From Paenibacillus methanolicus (GTDB lineage: Bacteria; Bacillota; Bacilli; Paenibacillales; Paenibacillaceae), in the NCBI RefSeq assembly GCF_008124765.1, contig NZ_VNHS01000007.1, positions 186,001 to 250,000 of the forward strand: a stretch of DNA of 64,000 bases, in the 5' to 3' direction. Under the pieces are notes generated by a model that worked only from the letters and a program-made list of their open reading frames with translations, was not told the origin of the DNA and did not search any database. Made by a program: the position numbers and the translations under genes. This document shows positions 25,542 to 34,330 of the stretch, piece by piece. Each line of letters begins with the position of its first letter. Position 1 is the stretch's first letter.

Positions 25542-28500
25542 ATGACGATGTGGAGTAAAATCGCTTTTGTCGCGGCGGCCTGCCTGCTGAGCTTAACGAT
25601 CATCTCGCCGTTTGCAAGTCTGACTACCCGAGGTACCGAACCGCCGGTCGCGCATGCGGCCGGCATCAATTTGCTCGCCAACCCGGGACTGGAAGCGACC
25701 GAGGCGTCGAGCGCTTGGCCGGGCGGGCTCAAGCCGACGAGTTGGAGCACGTGGTCCGCGAGCGGCAAGCCTCAATTCGCATGGGATACCGCCGTCAAAG
25801 CGGAAGGCGCCGCTTCGGTCAGCATCGGCGGCGCCGTCGTCTCCCGCGGCGCGATTACCCAGACGGTGCAGGCCCAGGCGATGCAGACGTACCGGCTGAC
25901 GTATCGCATCAAGACCGACGCCGTCACGGCGTACTCGGGCGCGCGGGCGAGAGTCCAGTTCAAGCAGGGCAGCGCTCAGCTTTCGATCGTCTATGCGATG
26001 GGCGTGCAGAGCACCCGGGATTGGCAGCGGGTCGAATTCATCTTCACGGCGCCGCCCGGCGCGGACAACATGTCCGTGCAGGCGATGCTCGAGAGCGGCA
26101 CCGGCACGGTCTGGTACGACGACTTCATGCTCGAGACGTGGACGCCCGCGCAATCCGTGACGCTTGCGGATGCAGCCGTAACCGTCGCGCAGGGCGAGGA
26201 GCGAGCGCTTCAAGCGGTCATCGAACCGGCGGACGCATCCAGCCAATCGCTCATCTGGACCGCCTACGATCCGAGGATCGCCACCGTAACACCATCCGGC
26301 GTGGTGAGGGGAATCTCGCCCGGTACGACGAAGGTCGCCGCCGAGACGCCGGACGGCAAACTAAAGGCCGTCGCCAGCATTACCGTCACCGGTCTCGAGC
26401 GCAACGGCAGCTTCGAAGCGACGTCCGCGATGACCGGCTGGAGCCAATCCATCGGCGCGACCGGCTGGTCGACATGGACCGCGAACGGCACGCCATCGTA
26501 TGCGGTCGATGCGTCTGCTTCCGTCACGGGAAGCAGCGCCGTCCGCATCTCGGCATCGAAGCCGGCCAGAGGGGCGATCGTGCAGGAGATCGGCGGTATC
26601 GAGGCAGGCGCGGCGTACCGCTTAACGGCCCGTTTGAAGACGAGCGCCGTCAACCAGGAGCAAGGCGCGCGGATCCGCATTCAATTTTACAAGGGCGGGA
26701 CCAGCGTCGGTGCGGTCTATACGTCCGCGCTCACCGGTACGACGGATTGGGCGTCCGTCGAACGAACGGCGGTCGCGCCGGCCGGGGCCGACAAAGCGCG
26801 TATCGAGCTGTTCCTCGAGCATAGCAAAGGGACGGTATGGGCGGATGACGTCGCCTTCGCGCGCTGGACGCCGATCGGTTCGCTGACGATTCGGGAGGAT
26901 CAGCTCCACGTCCAGCAGGGTAAAACCGTCTATGCCCCGGTCACCATCGGACCTGCGGACGCGTCGCCGACGGCCCTCGTCTGGGAGAGCTCCAATCCGG
27001 CCATCGCGGCGGTGGACGGCGGCTTCATAGAAGGGATCGCGCTGGGTCAAACGGTCATTACGGTACGGACGGCCGACGGAAGCGTGCGCGATACCGTTCC
27101 CGTCCAAGTGGTCGCCGGAGAGACGGACCGCTTCGACGCGCTGCGCGCATCGTGGCGGGACCATATGCTCGGCGAACAGGCGTACCTCGAGACGGACCCG
27201 CTCATGAACGGAATCGTCGCCGGGATGGCGGAGCAAGCGCAGTACGTGCGCAGCAAGATGCTTCAAGGAAAAGAGCGTCGCTACCTCTGGCCCGAAGCGG
27301 ACAAAAGCTACGACTCGGCCGGCATCACGACATCGTTCCGCCATTTGACGACGATGGCGAAAGCTTTCGTCATGGAAGGCTCTCCTGTGCGGGGCGAGCC
27401 GGCGTTATACGACGCGATCATGGATGGATTGGACTGGATGCTGGAGCAGGAGTATTTCGAAGGGCAGGTCGAATACGGTAACTGGTGGAACTGGGAGATC
27501 GGCGGCCCGCAAGCGTTGAATAACCTGCTGGTCCTACTGGATGGTATCGCCGACGAACAGCATGTCCGGAAGGCGACTGCCGCGATTCAATACTTCCTGC
27601 CCGACCCGTCGGTGAACCGAATTCGCGTCAATTCCCCGTTCCCCGCGACCGGCGCGAACTTGGTCGATAACGTGAAGGTGTACATCGTCGCCGGCGCGCT
27701 CGCCGAGCAAGCGGCGTTGTTGGAAACGGCACGGAATGCGATCGGTCCCGTGTTCGACGAAGTGACGTCCGGGGATGGCTTCTATGCGGACGGTTCTTTC
27801 ATTCAGCATACGAACGTCGCCTATACGGGATCATACGGCAACGTGCTGCTGTCGGGGATCGGCGAGGTACTGCACATCCTGCATGGCACGGATTGGGAAG
27901 TGACGGACCCGGACCGGAGCAATGTGTACAAATGGGTCGAGACCGCCTTCGAACCGCTCATGACCAGCGGCGCTATGATGGAGATAGTGCGCGGACGGGC
28001 AATTTCCCGCGCGGCCGATACGGGCCGTTCCGTCGGACACGACATCATCGACGCCGTGATCCTGCTGGCGCAATCCGCCGATGGGAGCGATAGAACGACA
28101 TTGCTCGGCAAGGCGAAGTCGTGGATAGAGGCCGATACTGCTCGGGATCATGTGGGACAATTGAAGGATTTGAACAAAATGAAGCGGGCGAGGGAGCTAC
28201 TCGCCGACGAATCCGTGGCACCGGCGACTGTACCCGTAACGGCGAAAGTGTTCGCCAACATGGACAAAGCGGTGCAGCAACGACCCGGGTATTCGTTCGG
28301 TCTCAGTCTGTATTCGAGCCGGACGCTCAACTACGAATATATGAACGACGAGAACCGCAAGGGTTGGTATACGTCGGAAGGCATGACGTACTTGTATAAC
28401 GACGACTTGACGCAATACGACGACGGCTTCTGGCCGACCGTCGATGCGTACCGGCTGCCCGGCACGACCGTCGATACCCGTCAGCGCGGAGACGGCGACG

Positions 28501-29399
28501 GCCAAGCGGTCATGCGCAATCCCGGCGTCGGAGGCGCGGTGCTGGACGGACAATTCGCCGCGGTCGGCATGGATCTGCAAGGGTGGAGCAGTACGCTGAC
28601 CGCCAAGAAAGCATGGTTCATGCTCGATAACGAGATCGTGGCGCTCGGCGCAGGCATTACGAGCACGGACAACCGCGCGATCGAGACGATTGTCGAGAAC
28701 CGCAAGCTGTTCGACGCGAATCAAGGGCTATCCATCAATGGCGAAGCGCAAAGCGCCGCCCTCGGCTGGACGGCTGAACGATCCGACGTCTCCAGCGCCT
28801 ATCTGTCCGGCAAGACGCCATCCACCGGCATCGGCTATTATTTCCCGGGCGGCGCGTCCGTCAAAGGGATACGGGAAGCAAGGACGGCCAGCTGGTCCGA
28901 CATCAATGGCGGCCAGTCCCGGACGCCTCTCACTCGCAATTACGTCACCCTATGGATGGATCACGGGGCCAATCCGGCCGGAGCTTCCTATGCCTATGCG
29001 ATACTGCCGAACCGCGCCGATGACCAAGTGAACGCGTACGCGGCAAATCCGGATTTCGAGGTCATCGCGAATACGGCGGAGGCGCAGGTTATCCGGGAGC
29101 ATGCGTTAGGTATATCGGGCGGTCTGTTCTGGGCGCCGGGCGCGAGCGCCGGCGGCATCACGGTGTCGCTTCCGGCCGCCGTCATGGTCCGGGAGACCGA
29201 AGGCGAGATCATCGTCGCCGTATCCGATCCGTCCATGCTCGCTCAGGGCGCGATCGACGTCGAGCTCGCGCTGCGAGCGGTCGACGCGATCGAAGCGGAT
29301 GCCGGCGTAACGGTGACGGAGCTCGGCGAGCGGATCAAGCTAAGCGTCGAAGTCGGCGGCGCGAAAGGCAGAACGTTCGAGGTTCGATTGGCGAAGTAG
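25542..29399 (+). CDS. Secreted PL8-family polysaccharide lyase
   Basis: A 1285-residue extracellular lyase that should cut uronate-containing polymers (hyaluronan, chondroitin or xanthan type) by beta-elimination. Order: signal peptide (about 1-37); a carbohydrate-binding jelly-roll domain; a BIG2 Ig-like domain; a second copy of both (to about 525); then the alpha-toroid catalytic domain and beta-sandwiches of PL8. The catalytic set is visible as Asn706 in GANLVD, His756 and Tyr765 in QHTNVAYTGSYGN (the 50 and 9 spacings match hyaluronate lyase), with Arg residues in RGRAISR. The ATG at 25548 is an alternative start. GH88 and the ABC system upstream complete the pathway. Confidence 0.9.
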   Translation: MTMWSKIAFVAAACLLSLTIISPFASLTTRGTEPPVAHAAGINLLANPGLEATEASSAWPGGLKPTSWSTWSASGKPQFAWDTAVKAEGAASVSIGGAVVSRGAITQTVQAQAMQTYRLTYRIKTDAVTAYSGARARVQFKQGSAQLSIVYAMGVQSTRDWQRVEFIFTAPPGADNMSVQAMLESGTGTVWYDDFMLETWTPAQSVTLADAAVTVAQGEERALQAVIEPADASSQSLIWTAYDPRIATVTPSGVVRGISPGTTKVAAETPDGKLKAVASITVTGLERNGSFEATSAMTGWSQSIGATGWSTWTANGTPSYAVDASASVTGSSAVRISASKPARGAIVQEIGGIEAGAAYRLTARLKTSAVNQEQGARIRIQFYKGGTSVGAVYTSALTGTTDWASVERTAVAPAGADKARIELFLEHSKGTVWADDVAFARWTPIGSLTIREDQLHVQQGKTVYAPVTIGPADASPTALVWESSNPAIAAVDGGFIEGIALGQTVITVRTADGSVRDTVPVQVVAGETDRFDALRASWRDHMLGEQAYLETDPLMNGIVAGMAEQAQYVRSKMLQGKERRYLWPEADKSYDSAGITTSFRHLTTMAKAFVMEGSPVRGEPALYDAIMDGLDWMLEQEYFEGQVEYGNWWNWEIGGPQALNNLLVLLDGIADEQHVRKATAAIQYFLPDPSVNRIRVNSPFPATGANLVDNVKVYIVAGALAEQAALLETARNAIGPVFDEVTSGDGFYADGSFIQHTNVAYTGSYGNVLLSGIGEVLHILHGTDWEVTDPDRSNVYKWVETAFEPLMTSGAMMEIVRGRAISRAADTGRSVGHDIIDAVILLAQSADGSDRTTLLGKAKSWIEADTARDHVGQLKDLNKMKRARELLADESVAPATVPVTAKVFANMDKAVQQRPGYSFGLSLYSSRTLNYEYMNDENRKGWYTSEGMTYLYNDDLTQYDDGFWPTVDAYRLPGTTVDTRQRGDGDGQAVMRNPGVGGAVLDGQFAAVGMDLQGWSSTLTAKKAWFMLDNEIVALGAGITSTDNRAIETIVENRKLFDANQGLSINGEAQSAALGWTAERSDVSSAYLSGKTPSTGIGYYFPGGASVKGIREARTASWSDINGGQSRTPLTRNYVTLWMDHGANPAGASYAYAILPNRADDQVNAYAANPDFEVIANTAEAQVIREHALGISGGLFWAPGASAGGITVSLPAAVMVRETEGEIIVAVSDPSMLAQGAIDVELALRAVDAIEADAGVTVTELGERIKLSVEVGGAKGRTFEVRLAK

Positions 29400-29451
29400 A
29401 GCTCGAAGGCAACGCTCTTAATCTCGTGTTAGCTGCGGGATGCAGATAAGC

Positions 29452-29484
29452 GAGCAGCGGCAGCCGGTTCGGCTGCCGCTGCTC
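29452..29484. terminator. 15-bp perfect hairpin after PL8
   Basis: GAGCAGCGGCAGCCG and its exact complement are separated by GTT. It lies between the convergent PL8 and azoreductase genes. There is no T tract, so intrinsic termination is uncertain, but it is well placed to protect transcript ends. Confidence 0.55.
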
Positions 29485-29527
29485 ACTATGCGTTGAAGTA
29501 ACGTCCAATTCAAACCGAACTTTTGGG

Positions 29528-30169
29528 TCATTTTGCCGCAAGTTTTGAAGCTGCTTCTTCTGCCTCCAAATATGCCTTTTGCAAGACTTCATTTTTATCG
29601 ATTATAGATGTTCCTTGAACCCGAAGTATTTCATAATCCTCGATACCAATAAAATTGAACAACGACTTCAAGTACTTGTGCGAGTATTCAACTTCGGTAT
29701 ACCAGTCATTATTCGTATATATTGCTCCGCTTCCTTGGATTACAATCATGCTTCTCCCATCCTTAAGAAGCCCCGCCGATCCATTTTCGGTATATTTAAA
29801 CGTCTCATTGGCGATCAAAATATTGTCTATATAATCTTTTAATTTTGATGGAATATTAAAGTTATGCAATGGATAGGCAATTACATATTTAGTTGCACGC
29901 TTGAATTGTTGCAAGACTTCATTCATGCGCCCAGTTACTTCTTGCTCTTTGATTGTTAACTCTTCGCCATTTCGTTGTTTTTCCCAAGCACGGAGGACAG
30001 TTTGGTCGATCATAGGTATAACATCATTGTATAGATTTATTTGTTCAATGACCTCGTCGCTAGCATGCTGCTGTTTATAGAGTGTTAAGAAATAACTTAA
30101 GACATTTAGGCTGTAAGATGAAGCGGACTCCGTATCCGGGTGTGCATTAATGACAAGCAGTTTACTCAT
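29528..30169 (-). CDS. azoR: FMN-dependent NADH-azoreductase
   Basis: A 213-residue flavodoxin-fold quinone/azo reductase. The N-terminus LLVINAHPDTESASSYS is the FMN phosphate-binding loop, YPLHNFNIPSKLKDYID is the second conserved segment and FKYTENGSAGLLKDG the third, all as in bacillus AzoR proteins. It reduces quinones and azo compounds with NADH and usually works in stress defence. The ATG lies 9 nt after GGAGG. The gene is more AT-rich than most of the window. It is probably transcribed alone. Confidence 0.88.
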   Translation of the reverse strand: MSKLLVINAHPDTESASSYSLNVLSYFLTLYKQQHASDEVIEQINLYNDVIPMIDQTVLRAWEKQRNGEELTIKEQEVTGRMNEVLQQFKRATKYVIAYPLHNFNIPSKLKDYIDNILIANETFKYTENGSAGLLKDGRSMIVIQGSGAIYTNNDWYTEVEYSHKYLKSLFNFIGIEDYEILRVQGTSIIDKNEVLQKAYLEAEEAASKLAAK

Positions 30170-30429
30170 AGGTTGGTTCCTCCATTTTGTATTTTGTCGA
30201 TACATCAATTAAGACAGCTGAAGGAACAATTCTGTGACAGTGATTAGAAAATATTCAGAAAGATAGTTAGACACACGCTTGAAGCTGCAGCGTCACGCGA
30301 GCGAGCCGGTTGTCCCCAGCGGGGAGCAGACCGGCTTCGTTTCGTTGCCTGTGCGGCGCTGGCAGGTTCGTTTCCTTCATCTGGCGAATAGTTGACATAG
30401 GCGAATTTACTCCGAAGGGGGGAGCGACG

Positions 30430-31374
30430 ATGCCCAAATCGAAACGGCTCATGGAGCTCATGATGACGGTGAACCGTAAACGGAGGTTCAAAGTTCAAGA
30501 ATTGGCGGACGAATTCGGCGTCTCCTCGCGGACGATTCTGCGGGACTTGCAGGAACTGAGCGAGCTGGGCGTGCCGCTGTATTCGGAGGTGGGGCCGCAC
30601 GGCGGGTATCAGGTGGTGAGGGAACGGGTGCTGCCGCCGATTGCGTTCACGGAGGGGGAGGCCGGGGCCATGTTTTTTGCCGTGCATGCGCTTCGTCACT
30701 ATTCCTCGCTGCCGTTCGATGCGGAATCCGCTTCGGCCTTGAGCAAATTTTATTTGCACATGCCAGGCGACGTTCGGGACCGGATCGACGGCATGAAAGA
30801 GCGAGTCGATTTTATAACGCCGACGCGGCGGTCGGACGCTCCGTTCCTGGCCGTCTTGCTGGAAGCCGCCGTCAAGCAGAAGGTGCTTGCGGTCTTATAC
30901 GACACGAAGGAGGAAGGGGCGGCCAGTCGTCGGCGGATTCAGCCGGTTTTCCTGTATGCGCACAGCGGCCTCTGGTACTGTACGGCCTATTGTTTTCTGC
31001 GCCGGGACTACCGAACCTTCCGCTGCGACCGGATTCGCGATGCGGTCGACGATCCGACCGAGCCGCTCCAACTGAGCGATATCCGCCTGCTCGGGCACGA
31101 GGCGGCGTCGCCGGCGGATGCAATGAGGTTAAGAGCCGAGCTGACCCGCGCCGGCACCCAGCGCTGCGAAGCCGAGCTCTGGCTCTCTCCTTTGCTCCAA
31201 GTGCGCGAGGACGGGACTGCAATAATCGATGCGGACGTCGACCGGAGCGACATTTCATTTTACACTGATTTTTTCATCTCCCTGGGAGACGAAGTCAAGC
31301 TGCGCGAGCCGGCGGAATTGAGAGCCTCCATCCGCAGAAGGCTGATCGAATTACTTGAGAACTATCAGGGATGA
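30430..31374 (+). CDS. WYL-domain transcriptional regulator (YafY-like)
   Basis: A 314-residue regulator. Residues about 1-60 form a DeoR-type winged helix (FKVQELADEFGVSSRTILRDLQEL), followed by a WYL ligand-sensing domain (about 135-225, with GLWYCTAYCFLRRDYRTFRCDRI) and a WCX C-terminal extension. The ATG has GGGGGGAG just upstream. WYL proteins bind small ligands or nucleic acids. The target here is unknown; the azoreductase gene diverging from it is a candidate. It ends at a hairpin shared with the convergent VOC gene. Confidence 0.85.
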   Translation: MPKSKRLMELMMTVNRKRRFKVQELADEFGVSSRTILRDLQELSELGVPLYSEVGPHGGYQVVRERVLPPIAFTEGEAGAMFFAVHALRHYSSLPFDAESASALSKFYLHMPGDVRDRIDGMKERVDFITPTRRSDAPFLAVLLEAAVKQKVLAVLYDTKEEGAASRRRIQPVFLYAHSGLWYCTAYCFLRRDYRTFRCDRIRDAVDDPTEPLQLSDIRLLGHEAASPADAMRLRAELTRAGTQRCEAELWLSPLLQVREDGTAIIDADVDRSDISFYTDFFISLGDEVKLREPAELRASIRRRLIELLENYQG

Positions 31375-31376
31375 AA

Positions 31377-31402
31377 ACGAGGCGATCTCTTGGTCGCCTC
31401 GT
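31377..31402. terminator. Bidirectional terminator (WYL / VOC)
   Basis: The stem ACGAGGCGA/TCGCCTCGT lies between the convergent stops; a TTTTC tract follows on the minus strand. Confidence 0.65.
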
Positions 31403-31407
31403 CCGGT

Positions 31408-31836
31408 TTACGCTTTGTTTCTCGGAGTAAAGAGTTGGATCGTAATGCCGAATCGGTCCGTCACGACGCCGAAAGCCGGGCTGAAGTAGATTTCTTGCAA
31501 AGGCATCACGACTTGGCCGCCTTCCAAGAGCGCATTAAAGAAGCGGGCCGATGTTTCGGTATCGGGGGTCGTGATGCAGATCTGCAGGCGATCGCCGGTC
31601 GCGTTCGGCTCGTCCGAGATCGAGTCCGCCACGAATAATTCCGCCTCTCCGATCTTTAGCACCCCGTGCGCTACCCGTTCTTTGGCGTGCGCCGGCAGCG
31701 GGTGCGACGGATCCTCGGGGCCTTCTCCATATGTTTGCAAGAATACCGTTTTGGCCTCCAGCGCGGATTCGTAAAATCGAATCGCTTCTCTTGCATTCCC
31801 GTTCAGCGTGATAAAAGGCGTAACTTGAAACGTCAT
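31408..31836 (-). CDS. VOC-superfamily protein, PhnB type
   Basis: A 142-residue glyoxalase/bleomycin-resistance fold protein. The opening VTPFITLNGNAREAIRFYESALEA and the end FGVVTDRFGITIQLF are those of the PhnB-like (3-demethylubiquinone methyltransferase-like) VOC group. The start lies 8 nt after AGGAG. Specific activity cannot be predicted. It is a monocistronic gene convergent with the WYL regulator. Confidence 0.82.
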   Translation of the reverse strand: MTFQVTPFITLNGNAREAIRFYESALEAKTVFLQTYGEGPEDPSHPLPAHAKERVAHGVLKIGEAELFVADSISDEPNATGDRLQICITTPDTETSARFFNALLEGGQVVMPLQEIYFSPAFGVVTDRFGITIQLFTPRNKA

Positions 31837-31971
31837 GATCAAACACTCCTTTTGGTTTCGTTTAGCTCGGACTGCGATGCGCCGGCCTCGAAACCAATTG
31901 TATCCCCTAATCGTGACAACTTCTGTCATAAACTAATTTAGCGGATGCGGTAAATCGCGTTATTTTAAGAG

Positions 31972-32018
31972 AAAAGGGATCCCATCGTCATCTCGGATGA
32001 CGTTCGGATCCCTTTTTT
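31972..32018 (-). terminator. Terminator downstream of the leftward permease operon
   Basis: A long stem AAAAGGGATCC/GGATCCCTTTT with an inner CGTCATC/GATGACG arm. The A/T flanks suit both strands. In context it ends leftward transcription from the permease genes after the repeat at 32039. Confidence 0.65.
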
Positions 32019-32038
32019 GTTGCGAGTGAATAAGTAAA

Positions 32039-32281
32039 GCGTGTCCGCGATAGCGGACGAAAGCGAAGGTCAGCACGGAGCCGCATCAAACGGACAGCCC
32101 TGTAGGATACCACCCAAGGCAAAACGTAATGAACGAAGCTCGAACAAGAGCCAGTCCGAAGGACTAGCGGGCTCCCCTCGAAAGGAAACATCGAAGACGG
32201 CCGCGCAACGAGTCACGATCCTTCCGGGTGTCCAGAGGGACGGGTCCCTCTGAACCCCCTCGCGAGGGGGCTTGGGGGAGG
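32039..32281 (+). repeat. Dispersed hairpin-rich repeat, copy 3 (divergent)
   Basis: This shares the GCGTGTCCGC start block with copy 2 and the CCAGAGGG and CCCCCTC hairpin blocks with all copies, but the middle has diverged. The second stem changes to CAGAGGGA/TCCCTCTG and the third becomes CCCCCTCGCGAGGGGG. Base changes on both sides of the stems are compensated, which supports a selected RNA or DNA structure. It occupies most of the 490-nt gap 31837-32326. Confidence 0.65.
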
Positions 32282-32326
32282 AAAAGAACGGGTTCTCGAA
32301 GGGCATAGCCCTTTGATTGACGCTGC

Positions 32327-33157
32327 CTACCCTTTCACCGCCCCGGCCACGACGCCTTTGACGATATACTTCTGCAGCAGCATGAACACGACGATGGACG
32401 GGAGGACCGCCATCACCATGGCCGTCATCGCGTACTGCCAGTCCGAGGTGTACTGCCCGACGAACGTATAGGCGGCCAGCGTCAGCGTCTTCGTGGACGG
32501 GGAGCCGTTGACCATGAGCAGCGGCAGCAGGAAGTCGTTCCAGATCCACATGACGTCGATGATGATGATCGTCGTCGTCACCGATTTCAGCAGCGGGAAG
32601 ATGACGCTGAAGAACAGGCGGAAGCCGGAGGCGCCGTCGATCTTGGCGCTCTCGTCGATCTCCAGCGGAATGCCTTTGACGAAGCCGTGGTAGATGAACA
32701 CCGCCAGCGGCGCGCCGAAGCCCCAGTACAGGATGCCGAGCCCCCACGTGCTCTCCGACAGATTCAGGTCTTTGGCCAGCTGCAGCACGGTGAGCATGAT
32801 CGATTGGAACGGGATGAGCATCGGCATAATGCACAGCAGGTAGATCAAGGCGCTGATTCGCGTCTTCGTGCGTCCGAGCTTGTAGGCCGCGATCGACGAG
32901 ACGAGGACGATGCCGGCCAAGCCGAGCACGGTAATGATCGTATTGTTCAGGAACAGGCGCGGATAGTCGATGAAGTCCCACACGTACGCGTAGTTGGCGA
33001 ACGACAGCTTTTTGGGCAGGGCGATGACGTCGGTCATGACCTCTTGGAAGCTTTTGAACGCGTTCAGAATCGTGAGCAGGAGCGGATAGATAAAGACGAG
33101 CGATAGGAGGACCATGAAGACTTCGAGTAGCAGACGTCCTGTTCTAATTCGCTTCAT
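32327..33157 (-). CDS. Sugar ABC transporter permease (MalG-like)
   Basis: A 276-residue permease with six membrane segments and the EAA loop EIDESAKIDGASGFRLFF. The ending VKGVVAGAVKG is typical of MalG-type proteins. Its start codon overlaps the stop of the partner permease by one base. Its binding protein is probably the one encoded at 38145, on the far side of the two-component genes. Confidence 0.9.
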   Translation of the reverse strand: MKRIRTGRLLLEVFMVLLSLVFIYPLLLTILNAFKSFQEVMTDVIALPKKLSFANYAYVWDFIDYPRLFLNNTIITVLGLAGIVLVSSIAAYKLGRTKTRISALIYLLCIMPMLIPFQSIMLTVLQLAKDLNLSESTWGLGILYWGFGAPLAVFIYHGFVKGIPLEIDESAKIDGASGFRLFFSVIFPLLKSVTTTIIIIDVMWIWNDFLLPLLMVNGSPSTKTLTLAAYTFVGQYTSDWQYAMTAMVMAVLPSIVVFMLLQKYIVKGVVAGAVKG

Positions 33158-34044
33158 TAGGCTTCAACCTCCCTGCGTTTGAAGATCGATAATTGTACGA
33201 TCGTGATGATCAGCACCGCCACGAACAGGATCAGTGCTTTCGCCGTGCCGTAGCCGTACAAATTGTTCTGGAACGTATCGCGGTAGATGTCGTAGGCGAC
33301 GCTGTACGTGGTGCCGCCCGGTCCGCCGCCGGTCAGCGACAGGATGACGTCGAATATTTTGATCGAATTCGTCAGCGCCATGAACACCGAGATCGTGATC
33401 GACGGCGCGAGCAGCGGCAGCGTGATGCTGAAGAACCGCCGGACCGGTCCGGCGCCGTCCATGACGGCCGCTTCCTTCAGATCGTCCGGTACGGATTGGA
33501 GACCCGCGATGTAGATGACCATATAGAAGCCGATCGATTGCCAGATGGAGACGCCGAGAATGGAGACGAACGCCAGTCCCGGCTCCCCCAGCCAGCTGAG
33601 GTCGAAGACGCCCCATCCGGTGCTGGCGCCGAGCGACTCGAAGCCCTGCATAAAAATGAATTTCCAGATGAAGCCGACGATGACGAGGCTCAGAATATAC
33701 GGCGTGAAGAACGCCATCCGCAGCCATGTCGACGACTTCAGCTTCATGTCGAGCACGAGCGCGAGCAGAATCGCCAGCACGTTGACGAGCACGATGTACA
33801 GCACCGCGTATTTAAGGGTGAACCAAGCCGCGTTGGCGAAGTTCGCGTCGTGCAGGAAGATTTGCTTGAAATTGTCCAGGCCGACGAATTTCGGATGCTT
33901 GGAAATCCCGTTCCACTTGGTGAGCGAATAGCGCACCGTCATGGCGAACGGAATGTAGAACGCGATGGCCACGCATAGGAGCACGGGAAGCGTGAAGATG
34001 CCGAATTCGAGCTTGTCGCCCCATTTTCTACTTAGTCTGCGCAT
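33157..34044 (-). CDS. Sugar ABC transporter permease (MalF-like)
   Basis: A 295-residue permease with an N-terminal cytoplasmic stretch, six membrane segments and the EAA loop DLKEAAVMDGAGPVRRFF. It is the first gene of a two-gene leftward operon, divergent from a kinase gene across a gap that holds a REP-like hairpin. No ATPase gene is present nearby. Confidence 0.9.
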   Translation of the reverse strand: MRRLSRKWGDKLEFGIFTLPVLLCVAIAFYIPFAMTVRYSLTKWNGISKHPKFVGLDNFKQIFLHDANFANAAWFTLKYAVLYIVLVNVLAILLALVLDMKLKSSTWLRMAFFTPYILSLVIVGFIWKFIFMQGFESLGASTGWGVFDLSWLGEPGLAFVSILGVSIWQSIGFYMVIYIAGLQSVPDDLKEAAVMDGAGPVRRFFSITLPLLAPSITISVFMALTNSIKIFDVILSLTGGGPGGTTYSVAYDIYRDTFQNNLYGYGTAKALILFVAVLIITIVQLSIFKRREVEA

Positions 34045-34121
34045 AGAGCACCTCTTTTTTTTTGTTCAAATACAAGCGTTTATATGCTACACATATATAA
34101 GTCATCTTGTATTTCACCTTC

Positions 34122-34175
34122 GCTGAATGCTGCATTCCCAATCTTTCGATTGTGGACGCAAACCAATCAGCTTTT
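34122..34175 (-). repeat. Single REP-like hairpin element
   Basis: In reverse orientation this matches the elements at 1-148 (CTGATTGGTTTGCGT and GATTGGGAATGCAGCATTCAG segments are kept). Inner arms are ATTCCCAATC / GATTGTGGA-type around TTTC. It lies between the divergent permease and kinase genes. Confidence 0.75.
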
Positions 34176-34330
34176 CCGGAACGTAACAAGTATCGCCTTG
34201 TTTGCTTCGGGATGGATTTCGTTACAATGGATTATAAATTAGGGGGCCGAGCGCGCAGAATGGAGGAAAGGGGACTGTTAAGGGTAAAAAGGTGAACTGT
34301 GCAACCGAGGACGGGAGGGCGAAACGAGCG

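Noticed and set aside
25354-25545. 63-residue ORF between GH88 and PL8
   Set aside because: It lies inside the palindromic element and has no good ribosome site.
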